A stretch of 64,000 nucleotides of DNA, taken from Bacillota bacterium. Its GTDB lineage: Bacteria > Bacillota > Clostridia > Oscillospirales > Oscillospiraceae. The stretch covers positions 1 through 64,000 of the forward strand of contig JAEXCS010000011.1 of the NCBI GenBank assembly GCA_023402075.1, read 5' to 3'. This document shows positions 8,096 through 16,076 of the stretch, in pieces (the stretch's first letter is position 1; the number at the start of each line of letters is the position of its first letter). The translations under genes were made by a program, and so were the position numbers. The notes below the pieces were generated by a model. That model did not search any database and was not told the DNA's origin. It saw only the letters and a program-made list of their open reading frames with translations.

Positions 8096-8112
8096 AAAAA
8101 AGAATCAAGCGC

Positions 8113-10194
8113 TTAGAAAGAGTCGTTCTCGTCCAGAACAAAGCTGTCCACCAGCGTTTTCAGGGTATGTGCCTGCGCGGAAAGCTCCTCGCTGGCGGCG
8201 GCGCTCTCTTCGGCGGTGGCGGAATTGTTATGGACCACGGCGGCAATCTGGTCGATGCCGGTGGTAATCTGCCGGGCAAACACGGCCTGCTCGTCGGAGG
8301 ACTGGGCAATGTTGCAGATTTTTTGGTTAATGGCTTCGGTATGCTGCACCACTGTGTCCATGGAGTCAGCGGCGGTATTGGCGATGCGTGTGCCTGACTG
8401 TATGGCGATAAGGGCGTTTTCTATGAGGGCGGTGGTGCTTCTGGCGGCTTCTGCGGACTTCCCGGCAAGATTGCGCACCTCATCTGCCACCACGGCAAAG
8501 CCCTTGCCCGCTTCGCCAGCCCGGGCGGCCTCTACTGCCGCGTTCAGGGCAAGAATATTGGTTTGGAAAGCAATATCGTCAATGGTTTTAATAATTTTGC
8601 CAATTTGGCCGGAGGTGGTTTCAATTTCCTGCATAGCAACGGTCATTTCCGCCATGCGGGCATTGCTTTCGGAAATGCAGGTTTCGGTTTCCGCAGAGAT
8701 GGAGTTAGCCTCGGCGGCATCCTGCGCGTTCTGTCGGACTTTGGCGGACAGTTCCTCGATGGCGGCGGCCAATTCTTCAATGGCGCTGGCCTGCTCCGTA
8801 GAGCCTTGAGAGAGCGCCTGTGCGCCATTGGCCACCTGCTCGGAACCGCTGGACACCTCGTCGGAAGCCTGACGGATATGCAGCATGGTGCGGGTCATAG
8901 TTACCTGAATGGAGATAAGTGCATCCCTGATTTTAGAAAATTCTCCAGTGTAGTCATATACCAGGGTAAAGCACATATTGCCCGCGGACAGCTGCTTTAA
9001 GACATTGGCGATCTCATTGATATAGTTCATATAGGATTTCAGGCGGTCCACCGTGGCGCGCATGGAAAGTGAAAGCTCGCCAATTTCATCCCGGCTGGAA
9101 ACAGAGATATCCACGTCCAAATCGCCCTCGGCAATCTGCATCGCGGCGCGATGAAGCTGGCGCAAAGGGCGCACCAGCCGACGGCTGAACAGCAGGGAAA
9201 CAACGGTGATTACAGCCACAAGCGCCAGCGCCAGAAGGACATTGGACTGAATCATCCGCGTGGTGTCGGCATAGGCGGCGGAACGGTTTTCGATGGTGAC
9301 CACGGCCCAGCTGTCGGATCCGCCGGGAAGAGAAATGGGAGCATAGGCGTAAATCAGATTTTCGTCGGCCTGCTCCTGAATGCCGCTTTCACCGCGCAGC
9401 GCGGCGTCGGTCAGGGAGTTCAGCACGGGAGAAAGTTGAAAATCTTCCTGAGATTCCTGATCGCCTGTGACTACCGTCTTGATGCCGGAGAGATAGTTAT
9501 ACATCTCAGCCACCTGCGCTGCGTCCGGATGGGCCACCACAACGCCCTCCCCGTCTACGATGACGGAATAGGCGTCTTCGGTGTTATAGTCGTCCACGAT
9601 CTCCTGAAGCTTTTGAAGGCTCAGGTCGCAGCCCAGAACGCCCGCCATCTGCTTGCCCGGGCCGGGAGTATAGACCGGATAGATGATGGAGGAGACGGCG
9701 GTTTTTGTGTTGATATCCAGGTAAGACTTGGTGACAAAGGGCTGCGTGTCGGACATGATTTGCTTGAACCACCAGCGGTCTGCCCGGTTGCCAAGGTTTC
9801 CGGAGCTTCGCGCGGTCTGCTCTCCATCTGTGCCCTGCTGATAAAACAGGATAAAATAGGGGTTGTTTTCAAGGGTGGTGACCAGCGCGGAGCGCTGGGT
9901 TTCCGGGGATGCATTGCGAAGATCACCACTGTATGCAAGGCTTTGTGCCACGGCGTAGGCTTTGTTCATGTATTCTGAAACCTGCGCCGCCACACCGGCA
10001 GTTTTGCTCTCCAGAAGCCGGTAGGAGGAGGCGTGTCCGGAAGAGGCAGTGATAAGTCCGCCGATGAGATTGGAAAGCAGCAAAGAGCTTACGCAGGATA
10101 AGACGGCCAACAGTACAATCCGACTTTGGATGCCGGCTTGGCGGCCGCGCTTCTTCCTGACTTTTTCTGACGCCGCATATGTATTCTTTTTCAA
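8113..10194 (-). CDS. Methyl-accepting chemotaxis protein with dCache sensor
   Basis: 693 aa from a TTG at 10194 that follows GGGGGGA; a TTG five codons earlier overlaps that site. Order: basic N-terminus, TM1 (about 20-43), extracellular Cache sensor (about 45-315), TM2 (about 317-337), HAMP (about 338-390), then a long cytoplasmic signalling coil. The hairpin tip, with DEVRNLAGKSAEAARS, is near 565-580. It would bind a small ligand outside and control CheA. No che genes are in the window. The isolated position suggests a stand-alone receptor of a motile cell. Confidence 0.93.
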   Translation of the reverse strand: MKKNTYAASEKVRKKRGRQAGIQSRIVLLAVLSCVSSLLLSNLIGGLITASSGHASSYRLLESKTAGVAAQVSEYMNKAYAVAQSLAYSGDLRNASPETQRSALVTTLENNPYFILFYQQGTDGEQTARSSGNLGNRADRWWFKQIMSDTQPFVTKSYLDINTKTAVSSIIYPVYTPGPGKQMAGVLGCDLSLQKLQEIVDDYNTEDAYSVIVDGEGVVVAHPDAAQVAEMYNYLSGIKTVVTGDQESQEDFQLSPVLNSLTDAALRGESGIQEQADENLIYAYAPISLPGGSDSWAVVTIENRSAAYADTTRMIQSNVLLALALVAVITVVSLLFSRRLVRPLRQLHRAAMQIAEGDLDVDISVSSRDEIGELSLSMRATVDRLKSYMNYINEIANVLKQLSAGNMCFTLVYDYTGEFSKIRDALISIQVTMTRTMLHIRQASDEVSSGSEQVANGAQALSQGSTEQASAIEELAAAIEELSAKVRQNAQDAAEANSISAETETCISESNARMAEMTVAMQEIETTSGQIGKIIKTIDDIAFQTNILALNAAVEAARAGEAGKGFAVVADEVRNLAGKSAEAARSTTALIENALIAIQSGTRIANTAADSMDTVVQHTEAINQKICNIAQSSDEQAVFARQITTGIDQIAAVVHNNSATAEESAAASEELSAQAHTLKTLVDSFVLDENDSF

Positions 10195-10247
10195 ACCATA
10201 TCCCCCCAAATTAGTTCTACCCAGACTTCGGAGTGCTCAAAAGCAGA

Positions 10248-10270
10248 GGGACAGCCCACACCGCTGTCCC
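10248..10270 (-). other. Hairpin in the chemoreceptor mRNA leader
   Basis: An 8-bp stem GGGACAGC/GCTGTCCC around a 7-base loop lies in the ~140-base leader between the promoter and the chemoreceptor start. On the minus strand it is followed by TCTGCTTTTG, which resembles a weak terminator. It could be an attenuator, but I could not match the leader to a known riboswitch class. Confidence 0.35.
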
Positions 10271-10337
10271 CCATAAAGAGTATGAGTTCCGGTGTTGGCG
10301 GATAAAACCGCAACAAAAGCCCGGGTGACTTTTTTGA

Positions 10338-10367
10338 ATTATATCATGCAATCCCCAAATTCTGCAA
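10338..10367 (-). promoter_or_regulatory. Promoter of the chemoreceptor gene
   Basis: On the minus strand TTGCAG (10367-10362) and TATAAT (10343-10338) are separated by 18 bases. The surrounding DNA is much more AT-rich than the genes. Confidence 0.6.
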
Positions 10368-10463
10368 GTATAAAATAAATAAAATGTTGCATTTTAACGA
10401 AAATTATGTTACAGAAGTCTGGGCGCAAGCAGGGTGGTTCAAAGATTTGAAATGAGAAGCCGG

Positions 10464-11246
10464 TCAGTTCTTCGCTTGCGGGGGAAGGGCAGCTTCGGCG
10501 GCAAATTCATCCTTTGCCTGTTGGAGAATTTTCCGCTCTGCCTTTGTGGTAAGCTGTGTTTCATCAAAAGCGGCGAAAAGGTCTGGACGGCGGATCATGG
10601 TGCGCTTGTAGCTTTCTTTTTTCCGCCAGGCGGCAACCTTGGCATGGTCGCCGGAAACCAGAATGGGAGGGACCTCCCGGTCGTGCCACACGGCGGGACG
10701 GGAATATTGGGGGTGCTCGAGCAGTCCGGCCCAGTGGGACTCCTCCGTAAAGCACTCCTCGTCCGGCAGAACGCCGGGAACCATGCGGCAAACCGCATCG
10801 CACACAGCCATAGCGGGAATTTCCCCGCCGGTGAGGACGAAGTCGCCCATGGACAGCTCCTCGTCCACACACTCGTCCAAAAATCGCTGATCCACGCCCT
10901 CATAGTGTCCGCAGACCAGAATCAAATGGTCGTACCCCTCCTTCAATTCCCGGGCCACCGTCTGGGTGAACACCCGCCCGCAGGGGGAGAGATAAATGGT
11001 GCGCCCGGGGCCAAAGGCTTCCGTCACATAGGCCCAGCAGCGGTAGAGCGGGTCGGCCTGCATCACCGCGCCCCGGCCCCCGCCGTAGGGGTAATCATCC
11101 ACCTGCATCTGTTTATTGGTGGTATATTCACGAATCTGGTGGGACTTTATGGCGATAAACCCTCGTTCCTGCGCCCGCCCCAAAATGCTGACGTTCAGCA
11201 TGGCGTCCACCGCCTCGGGAAACAGGGTTAGAATATCAATTCGCAT
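10464..11246 (-). CDS. trmD: tRNA (guanine-N1)-methyltransferase TrmD
   Basis: 260 aa. N-terminal SPOUT domain starting MRIDILTLFPE, with DDYPYGGGRGAVMQ. The knotted SAM-binding region contains LVCGHYEGVDQRF and SMGDFVLTGGEIPA. The C-terminal domain binds tRNA (HPQYSRPAVW). It makes m1G37 to prevent frameshifting. The start overlaps the end of rimM by 11 bases, so the two are co-translated. Confidence 0.96.
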   Translation of the reverse strand: MRIDILTLFPEAVDAMLNVSILGRAQERGFIAIKSHQIREYTTNKQMQVDDYPYGGGRGAVMQADPLYRCWAYVTEAFGPGRTIYLSPCGRVFTQTVARELKEGYDHLILVCGHYEGVDQRFLDECVDEELSMGDFVLTGGEIPAMAVCDAVCRMVPGVLPDEECFTEESHWAGLLEHPQYSRPAVWHDREVPPILVSGDHAKVAAWRKKESYKRTMIRRPDLFAAFDETQLTTKAERKILQQAKDEFAAEAALPPQAKN

Positions 11247-11742
11247 CGGTTTCCATTCCTTTCAGAATGTGAACCAGCATTTCATTTGCGTCCAAATCCA
11301 CGGACTTGATGAAAACCTCCGGCACGGCGGGGATGAGATAGGTATGCGCGCCTGTCACCGTGTAGACCTTACTGGCGGGATAGTCCTCAATCAAGGTCAG
11401 CTTGCCGAGAAGCTCGCCGGTGTCGGCATTTTTTACATCCATGCCCAGCAGCTCGTCGTCAAAAGGCTCGCCGTCCTCCGCGTCTTCGCGGCGGATGAAA
11501 ACAGGCCGCTCTTTATAAACCAGAGCGGCGTTCATGTCGTCCACACCGGGGAGCTTCAGCAGAACAAAGCTTTTGTGGATGTGGTTTGCGGTGGGGACCA
11601 CGGGTGTTTTCTCCTTGCCCAGATAAAAGGTCTTAAAGCCGGTGAGATAGGTGGGGTCGAAGCCCTGCGGCAGCAGCCGCACCTCGCCACGGATACCGTG
11701 GGCGTTGACAATGCGGCCGATTTGAATAAAGTCCAGTTTCAT
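11236..11742 (-). CDS. rimM: Ribosome maturation factor RimM
   Basis: 168 aa from the ATG at 11742 behind GAAGGAG; the longer frame only reads through the repetitive leader. The N-terminal beta-barrel starts IQIGRIVNAHGIRGEVR. The C-terminal PRC-barrel includes FDDELLGMDVKN and ends LVHILKGM. It binds S19 and assists 30S head assembly. It precedes trmD as in most bacteria. Confidence 0.94.
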   Translation of the reverse strand: MKLDFIQIGRIVNAHGIRGEVRLLPQGFDPTYLTGFKTFYLGKEKTPVVPTANHIHKSFVLLKLPGVDDMNAALVYKERPVFIRREDAEDGEPFDDELLGMDVKNADTGELLGKLTLIEDYPASKVYTVTGAHTYLIPAVPEVFIKSVDLDANEMLVHILKGMETDAN

Positions 11743-11767
11743 TTGTAACTCCTTCTGGAAATTTAAC

Positions 11768-11806
11768 GGGGAAATATAAAGGGGAAATATAAAGGGGAAA
11801 TATAAA
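11768..11806 (-). repeat. Three tandem 13-bp repeats in the rimM leader
   Basis: Three perfect head-to-tail copies of GGGGAAATATAAA (plus strand) fill most of the predicted rimM 5-prime leader. The mRNA would read UUUAUAUUUCCCC three times. They lie between the promoter and the ribosome-binding site. Possible roles are a protein-binding site, a translation standby region or a simple slippage-prone repeat. Confidence 0.9.
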
Positions 11807-11809
11807 GGT

Positions 11810-11860
11810 ATTATACCCAACCTGCGCCGGATTGACAAGGGGCGACTGGGCGGCTATGAT
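11810..11860. promoter_or_regulatory. Back-to-back divergent promoters sharing their -35 element
   Basis: Plus strand: TTGACA 11832-11837, 17 bases, TATGAT 11855-11860, driving the membrane-protein gene. Minus strand: TTGTCA at 11838-11833, 17 bases, TATAAT at 11815-11810, driving rimM-trmD. The two -35 hexamers overlap within the 7-bp TTGACAA, so two polymerases could not occupy both at once. Confidence 0.8.
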
Positions 11861-11888
11861 AAAGAAAAAGAGGAGGGATGGATTCGCT

Positions 11889-12365
11889 GTGAAAAAGGAA
11901 GTGGAGGAATTTCTAAGCCGAAGCAGGCAGGAGCGAGGAGAAACTCGGCGGGAGCAACAAAAGGAGTTCTTGCTTGAACTGGGGCTGTATCGCGTCATCC
12001 CCATGCCGGAGGGCGGAGACGAGAAGGAGTATCCCGATTTTGAAAATGCAGAGCGCTGCCGAAAGGAACCTCTGGATGTGACGGACGAGGAATACGCCGC
12101 GCTGTGCGATGAGGTGGAAAAAAAGACGAAAAAGGACTGGCCTATCTGGCCGGTCTATCAAATTCTGTTTGTGCTGACAATTGTGGTTTGGGTTATGGGG
12201 CTTGTCATAGGCTTTAGCATCGGCGGACAAACCATGGGGGAATACACCAGCTTTTCAGTGATGGCGGCGTTGAGCACGTGGATCACGTTTGCGGTCTATG
12301 GTGCTGTGCTGCTGGCCCTGTCGGAATTCGTGCGGCTGATGAAAAAACGGAACGGAGAATTGTAA
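11889..12365 (+). CDS. Hypothetical membrane protein, 158 aa
   Basis: The start is the GTG at 11889, since the upstream in-frame ATG codons lie inside the promoter and AGGAGGG stands at 11871-11877. The N-terminal 90 residues are highly charged and probably cytoplasmic (KKEVEEFLSRSRQERGETRR). Two membrane helices follow at about 96-120 and 130-152, with a short basic tail. No family recognised. It interrupts the usual ffh-rpsP-khpA-rimM-trmD run in the opposite direction. Confidence 0.7.
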   Translation: MKKEVEEFLSRSRQERGETRREQQKEFLLELGLYRVIPMPEGGDEKEYPDFENAERCRKEPLDVTDEEYAALCDEVEKKTKKDWPIWPVYQILFVLTIVVWVMGLVIGFSIGGQTMGEYTSFSVMAALSTWITFAVYGAVLLALSEFVRLMKKRNGEL

Positions 12366-12399
12366 AGCCCAAGCACGCAAGACGGAAGAATAGAAAAGA

Positions 12400-12428
12400 G
12401 AGCGGTGCAGACAGCACCGCTCCCTTTA
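12400..12428. terminator. Bidirectional terminator between convergent genes
   Basis: A 9-bp stem GAGCGGTGC/GCACCGCTC (12400-12408 with 12414-12422) is followed by CCTTTATT on plus and by TCTTTTCTATT on minus. It serves both the membrane-protein gene and khpA. Confidence 0.75.
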
Positions 12429-12436
12429 TTGATTCG

Positions 12437-12667
12437 TCAGTCCATGATATCCACGGAAACCTTAGTACCGGTACGCTGGGCATAGGAGCGCACGACTGTG
12501 CGAATCTCCTTTGCGATGCGACCCTGACGGCCGATGACCTTGCCCATGTCGTCGGGGGCGACGCGCAGCTCCAACGTCAGCTCCTGCTCACCGGGGACTT
12601 CCGTGACAGAAACAGCGTCAGGATCGTCCACGAGGTTTCTGGCGATATAGAGCAGCAAGTCCTTCAT
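12437..12667 (-). CDS. khpA: KH-domain RNA-binding protein KhpA (YlqC)
   Basis: 76 aa, a single KH domain with the GxxG loop in MGKVIGRQGRIAKEIRTVV (about 40-58). It forms a dimer or heterodimer with KhpB and binds RNAs affecting cell division and growth in Firmicutes. It follows rpsP with a 14-base gap, its standard position. Confidence 0.92.
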   Translation of the reverse strand: MKDLLLYIARNLVDDPDAVSVTEVPGEQELTLELRVAPDDMGKVIGRQGRIAKEIRTVVRSYAQRTGTKVSVDIMD

Positions 12668-12681
12668 ATCTGCCCTCCGGC

Positions 12682-12921
12682 TTAGAGGACTTCCACTTTT
12701 TTCAGCAAAGCCCGCACCGTATCGGTGGGCTGGGCGCCGGACTTAATCCAGGCCTGGGCACGCTCAGTGTCAATCTTGATTTCGGCGGGGCTGACGCAGG
12801 GATTGTAGGTGCCGATTTCCTCAATGAAGCGGCCGTCGCGGGGGAAGCGGGAATCAGCCACCACCAAACGGTAGAAGGGAGCCTTCTTGGCGCCGAGGCG
12901 GCGCAGTCTGATCTTAACCAT
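12682..12921 (-). CDS. rpsP: 30S ribosomal protein S16
   Basis: 79 aa. Conserved start MVKIRLRRLGAKKAPFYRLV, then DSRFPRDGRFIEEIGTYNP; normal length. It needs S4 and S20 to assemble on 16S rRNA. It lies between ffh and khpA. Confidence 0.96.
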   Translation of the reverse strand: MVKIRLRRLGAKKAPFYRLVVADSRFPRDGRFIEEIGTYNPCVSPAEIKIDTERAQAWIKSGAQPTDTVRALLKKVEVL

Positions 12922-12995
12922 AAATGTGTACCTCCAAAAAAATTGTCAGAAATTTTATCTATAAATGCGGCTGCACTTATATACTTAATAGGGCG

Positions 12996-14348
12996 TTACT
13001 TCTTTTTCCGTTTCTTCTTGCCCTGGCCGTGGCCCATGCCGCCAAAGCCGGTAAATCGGCCCTGGGATACCTGCTTGGTCAAATCCCGTACCATTTCAAA
13101 CTGCTTTAAAAGCCGATTGATCTCCACCACAGGGCAGCCACTGCCCGCGGCAATGCGTCGCTTGCGGCTGGCATTCAGAAGATCGGGGTTTTCCCGCTCC
13201 CGGGGGGTCATGGAGAGGATGATGGCCTCTGTATGGGAGAGGGCCTTTTCGTCCACCGTGGCGTTTTGCAGCTTATCACCCATGCCCGGCAGCATTCCGG
13301 CAATCTGGCTCAGATCGCCCATGCCCTTGAGCTGGCGAAGCTGATCCAGATAGTCCTCCAGCGTAAAGCTGTTTTTCCGCAGCTTTTCCTGAAGCTTTCG
13401 TGCCTGCTTTTCGTCGTAGTTCTGCTCGGCCTTTTCAATCAGCGTCAGCATGTCGCCCATACCGAGGATCCGGGAGGACATACGGTCCGGATGGAACGGC
13501 TCAATCATGTCCAGCTTTTCGCCGGTGCCCGCGAATTTGACGGGCTTTCCGGTGACGGCCCGGATGGAGAGGGCCGCGCCGCCTCGGGCGTCGCCGTCCA
13601 GCTTGGTGAGAACCACGCCGTCGATGCCCAGCGCCTCATCGAAGGCAGAGGCTGCGTTTACCGCGTCCTGACCGGTCATGGCGTCCACCACAAGGAGAAT
13701 ATCGTTGGGACGGACGGCGGCTTTCATTCGCCGCAGCTCGTCCATCAGCGCGTCGTCGATATGGAGTCGTCCGGCAGTATCCAGAAGCACCAGATCGTTG
13801 CCATGGTCCCGGGCGTGGCGCAGAGCGTTTTCCGCGATTTTGACCGGGTCGCCCTGCCCTTCGTCATACACGGGCAAATCAAGCTGACTGCCCACGACCT
13901 TGAGCTGCTCCACGGCGGCGGGACGGTATACGTCGCAGGCCACAAGCAGGGGCCGCTTTCCGTACATCTTGCGCAGATAGCCCGCAAGCTTTGCGCCGTT
14001 GGTGGTTTTGCCCGCGCCCTGAAGGCCCACCAGCATCACCACTGTCGGCCCGCTGTTGGCCATAATCAGGCGGGAGTCCGTACCGCCCATCAGGGCGGTA
14101 AGCTCTTCATTTACAATTTTAATGACCTGCTGGGCGGGGGTCAGGCTGTCCAGCACATCGCTGCCGACGGCCCGCTCCGTGACCTTTCCAACAAAGTCCT
14201 TGACGACCTTATAGCTTACGTCGGCTTCCAGAAGGGCCAGACGGACCTCCCGCATGGCTTCCTTTACATCGGCCTCCGACAGGCGGCCCTTGCCGCGCAG
14301 CCGCTTAAAGGCGGCGTTCAGTTTTTCGGTAAGTCCCTCAAATGCCAT
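12996..14348 (-). CDS. ffh: Signal recognition particle GTPase Ffh
   Basis: 450 aa. N domain (about 1-90), then the GTPase G domain with GLQGAGKTTNGAKLA (P-loop), LLDTAGRL and TKLDGDARGG. The methionine-rich M domain for signal peptide and 4.5S/6S-like SRP RNA binding contains GDLSQIAGMLPGM and a basic C-terminal end (GKKKRKKK). The alanine in GLQGAGKT replaces the commoner serine. Its partner FtsY and the SRP RNA are not in the window. Confidence 0.97.
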   Translation of the reverse strand: MAFEGLTEKLNAAFKRLRGKGRLSEADVKEAMREVRLALLEADVSYKVVKDFVGKVTERAVGSDVLDSLTPAQQVIKIVNEELTALMGGTDSRLIMANSGPTVVMLVGLQGAGKTTNGAKLAGYLRKMYGKRPLLVACDVYRPAAVEQLKVVGSQLDLPVYDEGQGDPVKIAENALRHARDHGNDLVLLDTAGRLHIDDALMDELRRMKAAVRPNDILLVVDAMTGQDAVNAASAFDEALGIDGVVLTKLDGDARGGAALSIRAVTGKPVKFAGTGEKLDMIEPFHPDRMSSRILGMGDMLTLIEKAEQNYDEKQARKLQEKLRKNSFTLEDYLDQLRQLKGMGDLSQIAGMLPGMGDKLQNATVDEKALSHTEAIILSMTPRERENPDLLNASRKRRIAAGSGCPVVEINRLLKQFEMVRDLTKQVSQGRFTGFGGMGHGQGKKKRKKK

Positions 14349-14351
14349 CGT

Positions 14352-14714
14352 TTACTCCCTGAGCGCGTCGGCCGCGGACGCGACGGTATTTGCCAGCTCC
14401 CCAAGACGGGGGTCTTCATACCGGCGGTTCAGCGCCTTGATTTCCGCAGCGGCGGCGCAAAGCCCGTCCACCTGCGCGCGAAGCTGCTCGAACCGGCGGA
14501 TGAGGCCTGTTTTATCTTCAATTTCCTGCATCACGCCCTCCGCCCGGACAATCACGTCCCGGACACCCTGACGGGAGATGCCTGCGTTTTCCGCAATCTC
14601 AGACAGGGAAAGGTCGTTATTATAATAGTAGTCGAAAAATTCACGCTGCCGGTCGGTGAGCAGCTCCCCATAAAAATCGTAGAGCATGGTCATGCGATAG
14701 GTTTGATTCTTCAA
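14352..14714 (-). CDS. ylxM: YlxM/P13 family SRP-associated helix-turn-helix protein
   Basis: 120 aa from a TTG start behind AGGGGGC. A sigma-like helix-turn-helix occupies about 15-65: LLTDRQREFFDYYYNNDLSL followed by SEIAENAGISRQGV. A charged helical tail follows. In Firmicutes YlxM lies directly before ffh and can stimulate SRP GTPase activity. Four bases separate the two genes. It is the first gene of the operon. Confidence 0.9.
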   Translation of the reverse strand: MKNQTYRMTMLYDFYGELLTDRQREFFDYYYNNDLSLSEIAENAGISRQGVRDVIVRAEGVMQEIEDKTGLIRRFEQLRAQVDGLCAAAAEIKALNRRYEDPRLGELANTVASAADALRE

Positions 14715-14738
14715 AGAAAACGCCCCCTTGCCGAATAC

Positions 14739-14762
14739 TTGTAAAGTTATATGGCTTTACAA
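14739..14762. promoter_or_regulatory. Perfect palindrome in the ylxM-ffh leader
   Basis: TTGTAAAG-N8-CTTTACAA, with 8-bp arms, lies immediately downstream of the predicted ylxM transcript start (near 14764). It could be a repressor operator or, as RNA, a leader hairpin. No binding protein can be assigned. Confidence 0.6.
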
Positions 14763-14770
14763 CGAAGCTT

Positions 14771-14799
14771 AGTTTACAGGAATCCGGGCGAAAAGTCAA
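14771..14799 (-). promoter_or_regulatory. Promoter of the ylxM-ffh-rpsP-khpA operon
   Basis: On the minus strand TTGACT (14799-14794) and TAAACT (14776-14771) are separated by 17 bases. The palindrome at 14739-14762 begins right after the expected start site. Confidence 0.65.
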
Positions 14800-14922
14800 G
14801 GGAAAAAGGGAAGAAAATTTCAGAAGTCCTTAAAAACAGGACGAGGCAGAAGGATTGGATGAAAAAGGGCGCCGGGACTGCCCGCAGAGGTGTTTCGGCG
14901 CGATAGTAATAAGGAGGAAATT

Positions 14923-15873
14923 ATGGTTTTTGACGCACATTCCGACATCTGGACCGACGTGACGGTGCGGCGGCTGCGGGGGGAAAGGGACGTTTTTCGC
15001 AGGCACCATTTGGACCGGCTGAAAAGAGGCGGGGTGGAGGGCGGTATTTTAGCCATTTGGGTGGACCCGCCCCACGACGCCGATCACGCCGCACGCACCC
15101 GGCAGATGATGGACTGCATCCGAGCGGAAATCGCGGAATCTACGGCGTTTCGCACCGTACATAACCATGAGGAACTGCTGGAAGCACGGCGGGAAGGAGT
15201 TTTTTACGTTTTAATTGGCGTGGAGGGGATGGCCTGCGCGGGAGAGGATCCGGCGTGGCTTGACGCATACTACGAACTGGGTGCGCGGCACGCCATTCTG
15301 ACATGGAACGAGGCCAACGCGCTGGGGGCGGGGGCGATGTCCGGCGAGACTTACGGACTGACCGAACTGGGGAAGCAGACGGTTCGGCGGTTGCAGGAAA
15401 AAAGAATGCTGCTGGATGTGTCCCATCTGAACGAAGCGGGATTTTGGGATGTGGCAGAGCTGACGGCGGGGCCATTTATCGCGTCCCACTCCAATTGCAG
15501 GGCACTTTGCGATGTGCCCCGGAATTTGACGGACGGGCAGCTGCGGGCTATCCGGGACGCAGGGGGCGTGGTGGGAGTGAATGTTTTTCACGACTTTGTG
15601 CATGCCGACCCAAAGAAACAGACGGCGCAGACGCTGGCGCTACACGCAGCCCACATGATTGACGTGATGGGAGTTGACCACGTGGGCTGTGGGTTTGACT
15701 TCTGCGAGTTTCTGGAGGGGGAGGAGGACGAGCCGCGCACGCCGGGACTGGAGGACGCGGCGCAGATTCCAAATTTCCTTAACTGCCTGAAGCAACTGGG
15801 TCTGAACCAAGAGGAAATGGAGAAAATCTGCCGGGGGAATTTTTTGCGGGTGCTTCGCCGGTGTGTAGGATAA
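14923..15873 (+). CDS. Membrane dipeptidase (renal dipeptidase family, M19)
   Basis: 316 aa from the ATG at 14923 behind AAGGAGG. M19 zinc-hydrolase motifs: VFDAHSDIW at the start (HxD ligands), YVLIGVEGM (bridging glutamate, about 95), LTWNEANALG, LLDVSHLNEAGFW (histidine ligand), FIASHSNCRAL (histidine ligand), and GCGFDFCEF with the catalytic-side aspartate. It hydrolyses dipeptides, often with D-residues. No signal peptide, so likely cytoplasmic. Single gene. Confidence 0.9.
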   Translation: MVFDAHSDIWTDVTVRRLRGERDVFRRHHLDRLKRGGVEGGILAIWVDPPHDADHAARTRQMMDCIRAEIAESTAFRTVHNHEELLEARREGVFYVLIGVEGMACAGEDPAWLDAYYELGARHAILTWNEANALGAGAMSGETYGLTELGKQTVRRLQEKRMLLDVSHLNEAGFWDVAELTAGPFIASHSNCRALCDVPRNLTDGQLRAIRDAGGVVGVNVFHDFVHADPKKQTAQTLALHAAHMIDVMGVDHVGCGFDFCEFLEGEEDEPRTPGLEDAAQIPNFLNCLKQLGLNQEEMEKICRGNFLRVLRRCVG

Positions 15874-15970
15874 AATAGGGGCGGGAAAGCCGCCTTGCAC
15901 GCTGTCCGGCGGTGTACTGCCGGATAGAACAAGAGCGTTTTTTATTTCCCAAAACGGGCCAAAATAGAGT

Positions 15971-15999
15971 TTGTATTTGGAGGGAGAATACGGTATACT
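15971..15999 (+). promoter_or_regulatory. Promoter upstream of yfmF or of a small RNA
   Basis: TTGTAT 15971-15976, 17 bases, TATACT 15994-15999. Transcription from about 16006 would pass through a 13-bp hairpin before reaching yfmF over 200 bases later. Confidence 0.6.
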
Positions 16000-16032
16000 A
16001 GCCGAGGAACAGACAGCATACCCTGCGTTATG

Positions 16033-16076
16033 ACGGGTTGCCTGCGGCTTTTCGGAAACAGCGGGATGCGGCCCGT
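16033..16076 (+). other. Long GC-rich hairpin upstream of yfmF
   Basis: ACGGGTTGC (16033-16041) pairs with GCGGCCCGT (16068-16076), and CTGC (16042-16045) pairs with GCGG (16061-16064), with a three-base bulge. The loop is 15 bases. It has no T run, so it is not a terminator. Candidate leader structure or small RNA; no family matched. Confidence 0.4.

Noticed and set aside
13233..14744. 503-codon plus-strand frame over ffh and ylxM
   Set aside because: Histidine/glycine/valine-rich shadow of GC-rich coding sequence; no ribosome-binding site.
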